DNA of 33,727 nt from Streptomyces globisporus (GCF_003501885.1 NZ_QWFA01000039.1:1-33727); one strand, 5' to 3'. Shown: positions 7,143 to 15,950, counted from the first letter of the stretch. A program made the numbers and translations. Notes: a model not told the origin generated them from the letters alone.

Positions 7143-8233
7143 GAAATGGGCACGCCGTTCGCGCGCAGGACGTCGCGGACGTCCAGGATCAGCGAGAAGA
7201 CCTCGTGGTTGCGGTCCTCGCCCTGCTCGTCCCACGCCCGCTGTTCGGCCTCGACGGCCATGCGGTCCTCCGCGAAGACCCGTTCGGTGAAGTGCCGGAT
7301 GAACGGCCAGGCCACGCTCAACGCGGCCGGAATCCTGGGCTTCTCGATCATGAGCAGCCCGTACGCGTGGCAGACGCGCTGCTCCGCGTCCTCGGGCACG
7401 TATACCGCCCAGAGCCGCAGCGCCGGGTGGTCGGCCTTCTCCGGGACCAGGTCCAGCGTCTGGTAGGGGTACTCGGTGCGGATGGTCATGACGTCGCTGG
7501 ACGGCCGCCCGCCCAGGCCCTCGGCGGCGAGCAGGCTCGCGCTGCGGTTGCGTCTGCCGCCGGTGTGGGTGAACAGATAGCGGGCCTCCACCGACGCCGG
7601 GCCGCTCTCGTACCCCAGCAGCTTCGGCTGGAGCTTGCCGACCACGCCCCGGTGGAGGAACTGGTGGTTCATGTCGAGCAGGTTCTCGTGCAGGAACGAG
7701 TAGTGGCAGCGCACGGTCCGGGAGAACGTCATCGTCCTGTAGTGCGGTGAGGCGAAGGCGGGAATGTCCGGCAGCGGGGTGACCGCCGCCTTCTCCGGGT
7801 CGCCCGGGAAGACGAACACCAGGCCGTACGCCTCGCGCACCGGATAGGCGCGCACACCGCGCGGCGGCCGGGCGTCGCCCTTGGCGAGGTAGGGGATCTG
7901 CGAGATGCGACCGTCGCCGCGGTAGGCCCAGGCGTGGTAGCAGCAGCGGAGCGTCTCGCCGTCCACGACGCCCATGCTCAGTGGCACCTGCCGGTGGGCG
8001 CACCGGTCCTCCAGCGCGTGGACGGCGCCGCTTCGGGCGCGGTAGAGCGCGATGCGCTCCCCGGCGAACACGGCCGCGGCCACCCCTTCCCTCCGTACGC
8101 TCCGGGAGAGGGCGACCGGGTACCAGAAGTCCGGGTGGGCCCCGATCCGCCGCAGGTCGGGCGGGGCGGGGGCCGGGCTGGGGTCCTCCCCGGGCCGACC
8201 GCGTGCGATCTGGTCCGAGCGGTTCTCGGTCAT
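7124..8233 (-). CDS. Rieske non-heme iron oxygenase (catalytic subunit)
   Basis: A 369-aa oxygenase. The N-terminal Rieske 2Fe-2S domain has C78-A-H80 and C97-C-Y-H100 (CxH-x16-CxxH). The mononuclear iron site is NLLDMNHQFLH with D187, H190 and H194, and an acidic ligand is likely near ED323 before VEAEQ. The architecture is that of single-component vanillate demethylase or pheophorbide oxygenase-like enzymes, which need a separate reductase; none is nearby. The ATG at 8233 is preferred over the one at 8266 because GAGGGAG lies just before it. The C-terminus is encoded by an interspersed repeat. Demethylation or hydroxylation of an aromatic or terpenoid substrate is plausible but not determined. 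Confidence 0.9.
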   Translation of the reverse strand: MTENRSDQIARGRPGEDPSPAPAPPDLRRIGAHPDFWYPVALSRSVRREGVAAAVFAGERIALYRARSGAVHALEDRCAHRQVPLSMGVVDGETLRCCYHAWAYRGDGRISQIPYLAKGDARPPRGVRAYPVREAYGLVFVFPGDPEKAAVTPLPDIPAFASPHYRTMTFSRTVRCHYSFLHENLLDMNHQFLHRGVVGKLQPKLLGYESGPASVEARYLFTHTGGRRNRSASLLAAEGLGGRPSSDVMTIRTEYPYQTLDLVPEKADHPALRLWAVYVPEDAEQRVCHAYGLLMIEKPRIPAALSVAWPFIRHFTERVFAEDRMAVEAEQRAWDEQGEDRNHEVFSLILDVRDVLRANGVPISRPSGD

Positions 8234-8284
8234 GCTTCTCCCTCGTACGTGGGCAGCCCCTCCCATCGTGTCCGCCGCCCACGC

Positions 8285-8321
8285 GTGAGCGCCCGCCCGG
8301 AGCGCCCGGACGGGTGCTCAC
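8285..8321 (-). terminator. Hairpin downstream of the tricorn protease gene
   Basis: Two 16-nt arms (8285-8300 and 8306-8321) pair with two non-Watson-Crick positions around a 5-nt loop, about 40 nt past the tricorn stop on the minus strand. There is no U-tract, as is common in this group. Confidence 0.55.
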
Positions 8322-8361
8322 CTCCCACGCACGGGGGATCGCCCGTAGGCCTGACCGGGCG

Positions 8362-11300
8362 TCACCTCGGCGGGAGCGGCGGCCTGCGGAGGTTCGGTGC
8401 CGTGTCGTAGGACGGGGGCGTCGCCGCCGGGTGGGCCGCCAGCAGGTCCAGCGCCAGGCGGACCGCGTCGTCCAGGACCGCGTACCGGCCCTCCGCCCAG
8501 TCCAGCGGGGTGCGCAGGGCCTCCACGTCCGGCTCCACACCGTGGTTCTCCACCGACCAGCCGTACGTGTCGAACCAGGCCGCGTTCATCGGCACCGTGA
8601 TCGACGTGCCGTCGCCGAGCCGGTGGCGGCCGGTCATGCCGACCACCCCGCCCCAGGTGCGCTGGCCCACCACGGGCCCCATCTTCAGCAGGCGGAACGC
8701 GGCGGTGATCATGTCGCCGTCCGAGGAGGTCGCCTCGTCGGCCAGGGCGACGACCGGGCCGCGCGGCGCGTTGGAGGCGTAACTGACCGCCTGCGCGTTA
8801 CGGGTCAGGTCCCAGCCGAGGATCGTGCGGGTGAGCTTCTCCACGACCAGCTCGCTGATGTGGCCGCCCGCGTTGCCCCGTACGTCCACGATGAGCGCGG
8901 GCCGGGCCACCTCCAGGCGCAGGTCCCGGTTGAACTGGGCCCAGCCGGAGCCGCCCAGGTCCGGGATGTGCAGATAGCCGCACTTTCCGCCGCTCAACTC
9001 CCTTACGACGTCCCGGCGTTTGGCCACCCAGTCCTGGTAGCGCAGCGGGCGCTCGTCCACCAGTGGCATGATCGCCACCCGGCGGGACGGGCCGCCACCC
9101 GCCGGGGAGAAGGTCAGCTCCACCGTGGTGCCGCCCGCCGCCGTCAGCAGCGGGTAGGGGCCCGCCACCGGGTCCACCGGCCGGCCGTCGACATGGGTGA
9201 GGACCGCGCCCTCCCTGATCCCCGTACCGGCCAGCGGTGAACGCGCCTTGGAGTCCGAGGAGTCGCCGGGCAGGATGCGTTGGACCACCCAAGCGCCTTC
9301 CCGGCAGACCAGGTTGGCGCCCAGCAGGCCGATCGCCCGCTGGTAGTGCGGCGGGCCCTCGTTGCGGCGGGCGGGGGAGACGTACGCGTGCGAGGTGCCC
9401 AGCTCGCCCAGCACCTCGCGCAGGAGATCCGCGAACTCGTCGGGGGACGCGACCCGTTCGACCAAGGGGCGGTACTGCTCCAGCACCCCGTCCCAGTCGA
9501 TGCCGCACATGTCCGGTTCCCAGAAGTAGTCGCGGATGATCCGGCCCGCTTCCCCGTACGCCTGCCGCCACTCCGCCCCCGGGTCGACCTCGTGCAGGAT
9601 GCGGCGCAGGTCGAGGTAGACCGTGGTGTCGCCGTCGCCCGGCTCGGTGGCGGGGACGGCGCGCAGTTCGCCGTCGTCCATCACGACGAGGCGCGAGCAG
9701 TCGCCGCTGACCGCGAACCAGTCGAGGTGGTCGACCAGTTCGGTCCTGCGGGCCTTCGCGATGTTGAAGTGCTCCAGGGTGGGCCGCCCCGACATGTCGG
9801 CCGGGTTGGCGAACGTCTCGCCCAGCGCCCCCGAGATCGGCCAGCGCAGCCAGACCAGACCGCCGCCGCTCACGGGGGCGAGCGCCGAGTACTTGGACGC
9901 GGAGACGGGGAACGGCGTCACCCGGCTCTCCAGCCCCTCGAACTCCACCATCACCGTCGACCCCTCCGACGTGCCGCCCTCCGGCACGTCCACCGGGTCC
10001 AGGCCGCCCGCCGCCGGGCGCCCGTCGGGGGAGAGCGCGAAGGGCGACGGGGTCGCCGAGGAGAGCGGGACCAGGTACGGGCGGCAGCCCAGCGGGAAGG
10101 ACAGGTCGCCGGTGTGGACGTCGTACACCGGGTCGAAGCCGCGCCAGGACAGGAACGCCAGATAGCGGCCGTCCTCCGTGAAGACCGGGTTCTCGTCCTC
10201 GAAGCGGCCGTTGGTGACGTCCACGATCGCCGGTGCGCCGGGGCCGGAGATCCGGGCCAGCTTGATCTGCCGCAGTGAGCGGCCGACGCCCGGGTGGGAC
10301 CAGGTCAGCCAGTCGCCGTCGGGGGAGAAGGCCAGATCGCGGACCGGGCCGTTGACCGAGCGGATCAGCTCGGTGAGCCCGGGGTGCTCGTCGGCCGGAA
10401 CGGCGCTGTCCGGGGTCGCCGCGCCGGTGGCCGCGTGGAGGTCGGCGCGGGTCGAGCCACTGGGGGCCTTCTCGACGGCTTCCAGGGGCTCCCCCTCGGC
10501 CTCTTCCTCACCCGTGTCCAGGAGCAGCAGGCGGCCGTCGTTCGAGGCGATGGCCAGGCGGCTGCCGTCCGGGTCGGAGATCATCTCCTGGACCCGGCCC
10601 AGCAGCCCGGTGGCGAGCCTGCGCGGCGGCCGGTCGCCGCTGGCGCGCGGCAGATAGGCGATCTCGACCGCGTCCGGGCCCTCCGCGTCGGTGATGTACG
10701 CGACCTGCCCGCCGCTGCCGAGCATCTCCGGCAGCCGCACCCGTACGCCCGGGGTGTCGGCGATGGTGCGGGCGGGGCCGTCGCGGTGGGTGAGCCAGTA
10801 GAGGCTGCCGCGTACGGTGACGGCGCTGGCCCGGCCCGTCTCGTCGACGGAGAGCGAGTCGACGTTGCTGGCGGCGGGCACCTGGTGGACGCGGCGGCCG
10901 GTGCGCGGGCCCCCGAGGCGTACCTCCAGCTTGCGTGGGGTGGCGTCGGGTGACTCCAGGTCCTCGACCAGCCACAGCTCGCCCGCGCACTGGTAGATCA
11001 CCCGGTGCCCGTCGCTGGAGGCGTTGCGGGCGTAGAAGGCGTCGTGGTCGGTGTGCCGGCGCAGATCGGTGCCGTCCGTCCGGCAGGAGTAGAGGTTGCC
11101 GACGCCCTGGTGGTCGGAGAGGAACGCGATGCGGCGGCCGACGAACATCGGGTTGGCGAGGTGCCCGTCGATGTCCGGGAGCAGCCGCTCGCCGTGCAGC
11201 CACAGGCGGCCCATGGCCCCGCCCCGGTAACGCTTCCAGGCGGCCGGTTCGTGCGGGGGCGTGCCGGTGAGCAGCAGGGTGCGGCGCTCGCCGTCGATGT

Positions 11301-11754
11301 CGGCGACCGCGATGTCGGAGACCGGGCCCCAGGGGAGCCTGCCCCCGGGGCTGCCGTCGGTGGGGACGCTGTAGGCCCAGGAGAAGTACGAGAACGGCTG
11401 GTTGTGCGAGGAGACGGCGAGGATCTGGCAGGCGTCGCCCGGATCGGGGCTCCAGCCGCAGACCCGGGCGTCCGTCGAGCCCCAGTAGGTGAGCCGGCGC
11501 GCCGGACCGCCGTCCACGGGCGCGAGATGGATCTCGGGGTCCAGGGTCCGCCAGGTCGTGTAGGCGATGGAGGTGCCGTCGGGCGAGAAGCGGGGATGGC
11601 TGACCCGGGTCCGGTCGACGGTCACCCGCCAGGCGCGTCCGGGCCGGTGCCCGGCGGCGGCGAGGGGGGCGACCCAGAGGTCGTCCTCGGCCGCGAAGCA
11701 CAGCAAGTCCTGGTGGAGGTGCGGGAAACGGAGATACGCCACGTCGTCGCTCAC
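8362..11754 (-). CDS. Tricorn protease
   Basis: About 1,130 aa, the usual size for tricorn, a cytoplasmic protease that trims peptides from the proteasome or other ATP-dependent proteases. The N-terminal two thirds are beta-propeller blades (repeated HPRFSPDG, DLAFSPDG and related units). A helical domain follows, then a PDZ-like part (GAVLTHVDGRPVD), then the serine-protease core. Active-site pieces are visible: GTSHAYV with the Ser-His pair, RGNAGGH, and the nucleophile Ser in ATSSDGDM. The GTG at 11754 is chosen because the frame fits the family N-terminus (VAYLRFPHLHQDLLCF); the ATG-equivalent at 11808 runs into operator DNA, and GTG 11742 is also possible. It is divergent from a TetR gene with shared operators. 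Confidence 0.94.
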   Translation of the reverse strand: MSDDVAYLRFPHLHQDLLCFAAEDDLWVAPLAAAGHRPGRAWRVTVDRTRVSHPRFSPDGTSIAYTTWRTLDPEIHLAPVDGGPARRLTYWGSTDARVCGWSPDPGDACQILAVSSHNQPFSYFSWAYSVPTDGSPGGRLPWGPVSDIAVADIDGERRTLLLTGTPPHEPAAWKRYRGGAMGRLWLHGERLLPDIDGHLANPMFVGRRIAFLSDHQGVGNLYSCRTDGTDLRRHTDHDAFYARNASSDGHRVIYQCAGELWLVEDLESPDATPRKLEVRLGGPRTGRRVHQVPAASNVDSLSVDETGRASAVTVRGSLYWLTHRDGPARTIADTPGVRVRLPEMLGSGGQVAYITDAEGPDAVEIAYLPRASGDRPPRRLATGLLGRVQEMISDPDGSRLAIASNDGRLLLLDTGEEEAEGEPLEAVEKAPSGSTRADLHAATGAATPDSAVPADEHPGLTELIRSVNGPVRDLAFSPDGDWLTWSHPGVGRSLRQIKLARISGPGAPAIVDVTNGRFEDENPVFTEDGRYLAFLSWRGFDPVYDVHTGDLSFPLGCRPYLVPLSSATPSPFALSPDGRPAAGGLDPVDVPEGGTSEGSTVMVEFEGLESRVTPFPVSASKYSALAPVSGGGLVWLRWPISGALGETFANPADMSGRPTLEHFNIAKARRTELVDHLDWFAVSGDCSRLVVMDDGELRAVPATEPGDGDTTVYLDLRRILHEVDPGAEWRQAYGEAGRIIRDYFWEPDMCGIDWDGVLEQYRPLVERVASPDEFADLLREVLGELGTSHAYVSPARRNEGPPHYQRAIGLLGANLVCREGAWVVQRILPGDSSDSKARSPLAGTGIREGAVLTHVDGRPVDPVAGPYPLLTAAGGTTVELTFSPAGGGPSRRVAIMPLVDERPLRYQDWVAKRRDVVRELSGGKCGYLHIPDLGGSGWAQFNRDLRLEVARPALIVDVRGNAGGHISELVVEKLTRTILGWDLTRNAQAVSYASNAPRGPVVALADEATSSDGDMITAAFRLLKMGPVVGQRTWGGVVGMTGRHRLGDGTSITVPMNAAWFDTYGWSVENHGVEPDVEALRTPLDWAEGRYAVLDDAVRLALDLLAAHPAATPPSYDTAPNLRRPPLPPR

Positions 11755-11807
11755 CCCCCAATGTTTTCGGTGCGCGGGGCCCGGGGCAACTTGTGGTGCA
11801 CGACACA

Positions 11808-11829
11808 AGCGAAACGATTTCGTTTCGCT
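11808..11829. promoter_or_regulatory. TetR operator 1
   Basis: AGCGAAACG and CGTTTCGCT form perfect 9-bp arms around a 4-nt spacer. It shares the core CGAAACGRTTTCG with operator 2 and overlaps the proposed -35 (TTCGTT, 11819-11824) of the tetR promoter. It lies 54 nt upstream of the tricorn start on the other strand. Confidence 0.7.
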
Positions 11830-11847
11830 GGCGGGTGGGGGTACGGT
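11819..11847 (+). promoter_or_regulatory. Probable tetR promoter
   Basis: TTCGTT at 11819-11824, a 17-nt spacer, and TACGGT at 11842-11847. Its -35 lies in operator 1 and its expected start point at the edge of operator 2, the usual layout for autorepression. Confidence 0.5.
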
Positions 11848-11855
11848 TCAGGTGT

Positions 11856-11870
11856 ACGAAACGGTTTCGT
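11856..11870. promoter_or_regulatory. TetR operator 2
   Basis: ACGAAAC-G-GTTTCGT is a perfect 15-bp palindrome with the same core as operator 1, 45-47 bp away centre to centre, just downstream of the tetR -10. Confidence 0.7.
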
Positions 11871-11925
11871 TCGATGATGAACGGAACGCTGGACCGGTGG
11901 ACAGGCAGGCGAAGGAGGTCGGCAC

Positions 11926-12498
11926 ATGGCACGCACCAGGCTGACCCCCGAACGTGAGGGCGAGCTCTACGAGGCCGTCCTCGACCTGCTTCGCGAGGTC
12001 GGTTACGACGCCCTGACCATGGACGCCGTCGCCGCCCGTGCCCATTCGAGCAAGGCCACTCTCTACCGCCAGTGGGGCTCCAAGCCCGAGCTGGTCGTGA
12101 AGGCGCTGCGGCACGACAAGCCGGGGAGCCTCGCGGACATCGACACCGGCTCGCTGCGCGGTGACTTCCGTGCCGCGCTGAGCCGGACCGACGACTGCCA
12201 GATGGAGAAGGACGCCGCGCTGATGCGGGGTCTGAGCCATGCCGTCCACGAGAACCCCGAGCTGCTCCAGGCCCTGCGCGAGCTGCTGATCGAGCCGGAG
12301 ATGACCGGGCTCGACCAGCTGCTGCAACGGGCGGTGGACCGGGGCGAGCTGCGTCCGGACAATCCGGCGCTGAAGTACATCCCGCACATGCTGGTCGGCG
12401 CGCTGGCCGCCCGGCAGCTGATCGAGGACCGCCCGCTCGACCAGGCGTTCCTCATGGATTACGTGGACTCCGTGGTTCTCCCCGCCCTCGGCGTCTGA
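11926..12498 (+). CDS. TetR-family regulator of the MMPL exporter
   Basis: A 190-aa repressor-type protein. The N-terminal helix-turn-helix is typical of TetR/AcrR (TMDAVAARAHSSKATLYRQW, about residues 30-50). The C-terminal ligand domain ends in PHMLVGALAARQLIEDRP. GAAGGAGG at 11910-11917 is a strong ribosome site for the ATG. The gene lies directly behind two palindromes that flank its own promoter, and it is followed 160 nt later by an MMPL transporter. It probably represses itself and perhaps the exporter until a lipophilic ligand binds. Whether it also controls the divergent tricorn gene is open, because operator 1 is close to that start. Confidence 0.93.
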   Translation: MARTRLTPEREGELYEAVLDLLREVGYDALTMDAVAARAHSSKATLYRQWGSKPELVVKALRHDKPGSLADIDTGSLRGDFRAALSRTDDCQMEKDAALMRGLSHAVHENPELLQALRELLIEPEMTGLDQLLQRAVDRGELRPDNPALKYIPHMLVGALAARQLIEDRPLDQAFLMDYVDSVVLPALGV

Positions 12499-12658
12499 CG
12501 TCCCCGCACCACTGCCCGTACGGTCTGTTCCCCGCGTACGGCACGTCCCGCCCGCACGGCCCTCTCCCCGAAGCTCCACCTGACACGCCGCTCTCGTCGT
12601 CGGGCTGGTTTCGCACGCCCGATTTCCACTCATACGACCTGACCGGGAGTACGCCCCC

Positions 12659-14890
12659 GTGGCCACTTTCCTCTACAAGCTCGGACGGCTCACCTTCCGC
12701 CGCCGCGGCTTCGTCGCCCTCATCTGGGTGGCGTTGCTGGCGGTCGCCGGAATCGGTGCGGCCACCGCGTCCACCGCCACCTCCAGTTCCTTCTCGATCC
12801 CCGGTACGGAGGCGCAGCGCGCCTTCGACCTCCTGGAAGAGCGCAACCCCGGCAACAGCGCCGACGGCGCGACCGCCCGGGTCGTCTTCAAGGCCCCCGA
12901 GGGCGAGAAGGTGACCGACGCCGAGAACAAGCGCGAGATCACCGGCATCGTCAAGGAGCTGCAGTCCGGCTCGAAGCAGATCGCCAAGGTCGACGACCCG
13001 TTCCAGGTGCAGGCCGTGAGCCAGGACGGTTCGACGGCGTACATCTCCGTCTCCTACCAGGTCAACTCCATGGAGCTGACCGACGCGACCCGGGACTCCC
13101 TGGAGGATGCGGGCAAGGACGCGCAGAAGAGCGGCATGAAGGTGGAGATCGGCGGCGACGCCCTCCAGGTCATGCCGCACACCGGGACCGCCGAGATCAT
13201 CGGCGTCGTCATCGCCGCGATCGTCCTCGTCATCACCTTCGGTTCGCTGGTCGCCGCCGGGCTGCCGCTGCTGACCGCGCTCATCGGGGTCGGGATCGGG
13301 GTCTCGACGATCACCGCGCTGGCCAACGTCCTGGATCTCGGCTCGACCACCTCGACCCTCGCCATGATGATCGGCCTCGCGGTCGGCATCGACTACGCCC
13401 TGTTCATCGTCTCCCGCTACCGCGCCGAACTGGCCGACGGCCGGGACCGCGAGGAAGCCGCCGGGCGGGCCGTCGGCACGGCCGGATCCGCGGTCGTCTT
13501 CGCCGGTCTGACCGTGGTCATCGCCCTGGTGGGCCTCGCCGTCGTCAACATCCCGATGCTGACGAAGATGGGCTTCGCCGCCGCCGGAACGGTCGCGATC
13601 GCCGTCGTCATCGCCCTCACCCTCGTCCCGGCCCTGCTGGGCTTCGCGGGCAAGCGGGTCATGGGCCGCAAGGCCCGTAAGGCCGCCGAGGCGGAGAAGA
13701 GCCCCGAGGCCAAGCCGAACATGGGCACCCGCTGGGCTCGGTTCGTGCTGCGCCGGCCGGTCTGGGTCATGCTCGTCGGCGTCCTCGGCCTCGGCATCGT
13801 CGCCGTACCGGCCGCCTCGCTGGAGATGGGCCTGCCCGACGACGGCGCCCAGCCGAAGTCGACCACGCAGCGCCAGGCGTACGACATGCTCTCGGACGGC
13901 TTCGGCCCCGGGTTCAACGGTCCGCTGATGGTCGTCGCCGACACGAAGAACAGCTCCGACGGCAAGGCCGCCGCCGCACGGATCTCCGAGGAGATCGAGT
14001 CCATCGGCGTCGTCGCCGTCGCCCCGGCCCAGTTCAACAAGGCCGGCGACACCGCGACGATCGTGGTCATCCCGAAGGACCGGCCGTCCTCCCACGCCAC
14101 GGAGGAGGTCGTCCACGACATCCGTGACGCGGGCAAGAGCATCAAGGCCGACACCGGGGCCGAGGTCCTGGTCACCGGTGCCACCGCGATGAACATCGAC
14201 TTCTCGCAGAAGATGAACGACGCCCTGGTGCCCTACCTGGCGCTCGTCGTCGGCCTCGCGTTCCTGCTGCTGATGCTGGTCTTCCGCTCGATCCTCGTCC
14301 CGCTGAAGGCGGCCCTGGGCTTCCTGCTCTCGGTGGTCGCGGCCCTCGGTGCGGTCGTCGCGGTCTTCCAGTGGGGCTGGCTCGGCTCGCTCTTCGGCGT
14401 CGAGCAGACCGGTCCGATCATGAGCATGATGCCGATCTTCATGGTCGGTGTGGTCTTCGGTCTCGCGATGGACTACGAGGTCTTCCTCGTCACCCGGATG
14501 CGCGAGGCGTACGTCCACGGCGAGAGTCCGGGCCAGGCCGTCGTGACCGGCTTCAAGCACGGCGCGCGGGTGGTCACGGCCGCCGCGGTGATCATGATGG
14601 CGGTCTTCGCCGGCTTCATCGGCTCCAGCGAGCAGATGATCAAGATGATCGGCTTCTCGCTCGCCATCGCCGTCCTCTTCGACGCCTTCGTGGTGCGCAT
14701 GGCCATCGTGCCCGCCGTCCTGGCCCTGCTCGGCCGCAAGGCCTGGTGGCTGCCGCGCTGGCTGGACCGGGCGCTGCCCAACGTGGACGTGGAGGGCGAG
14801 AAGCTGCAGCAGCAGCTGACCGACGAGTCCGGTTCCGCCGGGCCCGGTGACGGCGGCGGCGAGGGTGAGCGTGAGCTCGTCCGCGTCTGA
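12659..14890 (+). CDS. MMPL/RND-family exporter
   Basis: A 743-aa membrane transporter with the twofold RND plan: TM1, a large outer loop (about residues 38-170), TM2-6, then TM7, a second loop, and TM8-12. Each half carries the MMPL proton-relay motif, GIDYALF (D245-Y246) and AMDYEVF (D605-Y606), followed by SRYR or TRMR. MMPL proteins export lipids, antibiotics or other hydrophobic compounds using the proton gradient. The start is GTG with GGGAG at about 12645. The tail after TM12 is short and acidic/Gly-rich. The TetR gene just upstream suggests inducible efflux. A strong terminator lies about 100 nt downstream. The cargo is not readable from sequence. Confidence 0.94.
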   Translation: MATFLYKLGRLTFRRRGFVALIWVALLAVAGIGAATASTATSSSFSIPGTEAQRAFDLLEERNPGNSADGATARVVFKAPEGEKVTDAENKREITGIVKELQSGSKQIAKVDDPFQVQAVSQDGSTAYISVSYQVNSMELTDATRDSLEDAGKDAQKSGMKVEIGGDALQVMPHTGTAEIIGVVIAAIVLVITFGSLVAAGLPLLTALIGVGIGVSTITALANVLDLGSTTSTLAMMIGLAVGIDYALFIVSRYRAELADGRDREEAAGRAVGTAGSAVVFAGLTVVIALVGLAVVNIPMLTKMGFAAAGTVAIAVVIALTLVPALLGFAGKRVMGRKARKAAEAEKSPEAKPNMGTRWARFVLRRPVWVMLVGVLGLGIVAVPAASLEMGLPDDGAQPKSTTQRQAYDMLSDGFGPGFNGPLMVVADTKNSSDGKAAAARISEEIESIGVVAVAPAQFNKAGDTATIVVIPKDRPSSHATEEVVHDIRDAGKSIKADTGAEVLVTGATAMNIDFSQKMNDALVPYLALVVGLAFLLLMLVFRSILVPLKAALGFLLSVVAALGAVVAVFQWGWLGSLFGVEQTGPIMSMMPIFMVGVVFGLAMDYEVFLVTRMREAYVHGESPGQAVVTGFKHGARVVTAAAVIMMAVFAGFIGSSEQMIKMIGFSLAIAVLFDAFVVRMAIVPAVLALLGRKAWWLPRWLDRALPNVDVEGEKLQQQLTDESGSAGPGDGGGEGERELVRV

Positions 14891-14987
14891 CCCGTCCCCG
14901 GACGGTCGATACTCCGGGGTCCGCGTCTGAGCGGAGCGCGGTCCCGGAAGCGCCGGTTACCTGTGGGGACGGGGACCGGGGCACAGC

Positions 14988-15020
14988 GAAAGCCCCCGTG
15001 CGAGCGGCACGGGGGCTTTC
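14988..15020 (+). terminator. Strong intrinsic terminator after the MMPL gene
   Basis: A perfect 14-bp stem (14988-15001 with 15007-15020) closes a 5-nt loop, with a CTCTTG tail. The rest of 14891-15091 shows no gene. Confidence 0.82.
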
Positions 15021-15091
15021 CTCTTGCCCACGGACTTCCTGGGTGCGGGCTTTCGGCGTACGGCGAGGCGCGGGCGGGGCGCCGCACATGA

Positions 15092-15259
15092 TCAGCGCGC
15101 CGCCGGGTCGCGGCGGAACAGCGACTTCCACCACAGGTGGCCGAGCACGGCCAGGGCCAGGCTCCAGCCGACGGCCGGCCGGCCGTTGTGGCCGATCTCG
15201 GTGCCCAGCAGCAGGCCGCGCAGGGCCTCGATGACCGGGGTGAAGGGCTGGTACCGCAT
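15092..15259 (-). pseudogene. C-terminal remnant of a DrrB-like ABC-2 permease
   Basis: On the minus strand 55 codons ending in TGA read MRYQPFTPVIEALRGLLLG, then TEIGHNG, then the hydrophobic stretch SLALAVLGHLWW and KSLFRRDP. This is the recognisable end of daunorubicin-resistance (DrrB) type ABC-2 permeases, which are normally about 250 aa. The five upstream membrane segments and the partner ATPase gene are absent, and a hairpin and the SsgA-like gene replace them. The piece is too short to work as a permease. The frame stays open upstream into the hairpin, so the exact breakpoint is uncertain. Confidence 0.72.
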
Positions 15260-15282
15260 AGGCGACCCCGGCAGGGTCGCCT
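15260..15282 (-). terminator. Hairpin after the SsgA-like gene
   Basis: AGGCGACCC and GGGTCGCCT form perfect 9-bp arms around 5 nt, about 22 nt past the SsgA-like stop on the minus strand. It also abuts the permease remnant. Confidence 0.6.
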
Positions 15283-15303
15283 GTGTGCCATCCGGGCCGT
15301 TGC

Positions 15304-15720
15304 TCAGCCGTGGGCCGGCTGGGCGCCCTTGTCCGTACGCGTCGTGCGGGACGGCTGCTGCGGTTTGCGCCCCGCGTCCTGTGGCGCCGCCGGTGTCTGC
15401 GTGCGGGTGCGAGCGAGGAAGCGGATCAGCGTCCGGATCTCGAACTGGAACACCTCGACCCCGTCCGTCGAATGCAGTTCCACGATCAGCTGCGTACGGC
15501 CGCAGGGCCAGATGCGGACGGCGCCGCGCTCGATCGGCGTGCGCAGGCCGCGTTCCAAAAGGTCGCGGCCGAACGCCCAGTCGGTGCCGTCGGGCAGACC
15601 TATGTGGACGGTGCGCCGCTCGTCGGCCGGGTCGTAGCGCAGGTCGACGGGGACCGGACGGGTGAGAGGGCCATCGGTGATGAGCCGGGCGCGTGCGTGT
15701 TCTTCGATCACAGGGGACAT
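15304..15720 (-). CDS. SsgA-like protein (SALP)
   Basis: A 138-aa member of the SsgA/SsgB-like family, which is found in sporulating actinomycetes and acts in septum placement and spore-wall assembly. The family pattern is clear: PVPVDLRYDPAD, WAFGRDLLERGL, GAVRIWPCG, and RTLIRFLART near the end of the domain. A basic, disordered tail rich in Gln, Thr and Arg follows and is not typical. The ATG at 15720 is chosen for the strong AGGAGG ribosome site about 8 nt upstream. The longer frame from 15918 runs through the divergent cbiM promoter. Which SALP this corresponds to cannot be said. Confidence 0.85.
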   Translation of the reverse strand: MSPVIEEHARARLITDGPLTRPVPVDLRYDPADERRTVHIGLPDGTDWAFGRDLLERGLRTPIERGAVRIWPCGRTQLIVELHSTDGVEVFQFEIRTLIRFLARTRTQTPAAPQDAGRKPQQPSRTTRTDKGAQPAHG

Positions 15721-15836
15721 AGGCCGGCTCCTCCTATATGTATCGCTCTGCCCTCTAATGTCCCATATTTCGCGGAAGTGGCGCGGTGAGAGTCCACCGT
15801 GACCGTGGGTGCATCTCAGTTGCCGGACTCCCGCTC

Positions 15837-15867
15837 TTGCGCACACTTTGCAGGAGAGCACTATTAT
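15837..15867 (+). promoter_or_regulatory. cbiM promoter with possible Nur box
   Basis: TATTAT at 15862-15867 is a good -10, with TTGCGC at 15837 as a possible but distant -35. Overlapping it, TTGC-N9-GCAG (15837-15853) resembles the nickel-responsive Nur box TGCaa-N5-ttGCA: the right half TTGCA matches, the left half only as TGC. I see no B12 box. Confidence 0.4.
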
Positions 15868-15950
15868 TGATGGGTTCATGACCCCGCCCGCAGGTCCGTG
15901 CCGAGCGGACGCGGACACCGTGCGGAACTGCAGAAAGCGGAGTCCCTCTC

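Noticed and set aside
11791..11808. Third palindrome TTGTG...CACAA in the tricorn upstream region
   Set aside because: Only the outer five bases pair; the centre is not symmetrical and does not match the TetR core.
14473..15291. A 272-codon minus-strand frame spanning the MMPL end and terminator
   Set aside because: It runs through a terminator, and the real protein-like sequence there (the permease remnant) is in another frame.
15721..15950. Cobalamin riboswitch upstream of cbiM
   Set aside because: A GGTGAGAGTCC string at 15785 recalls part of one, but the B12 box and the surrounding conserved order are not there.
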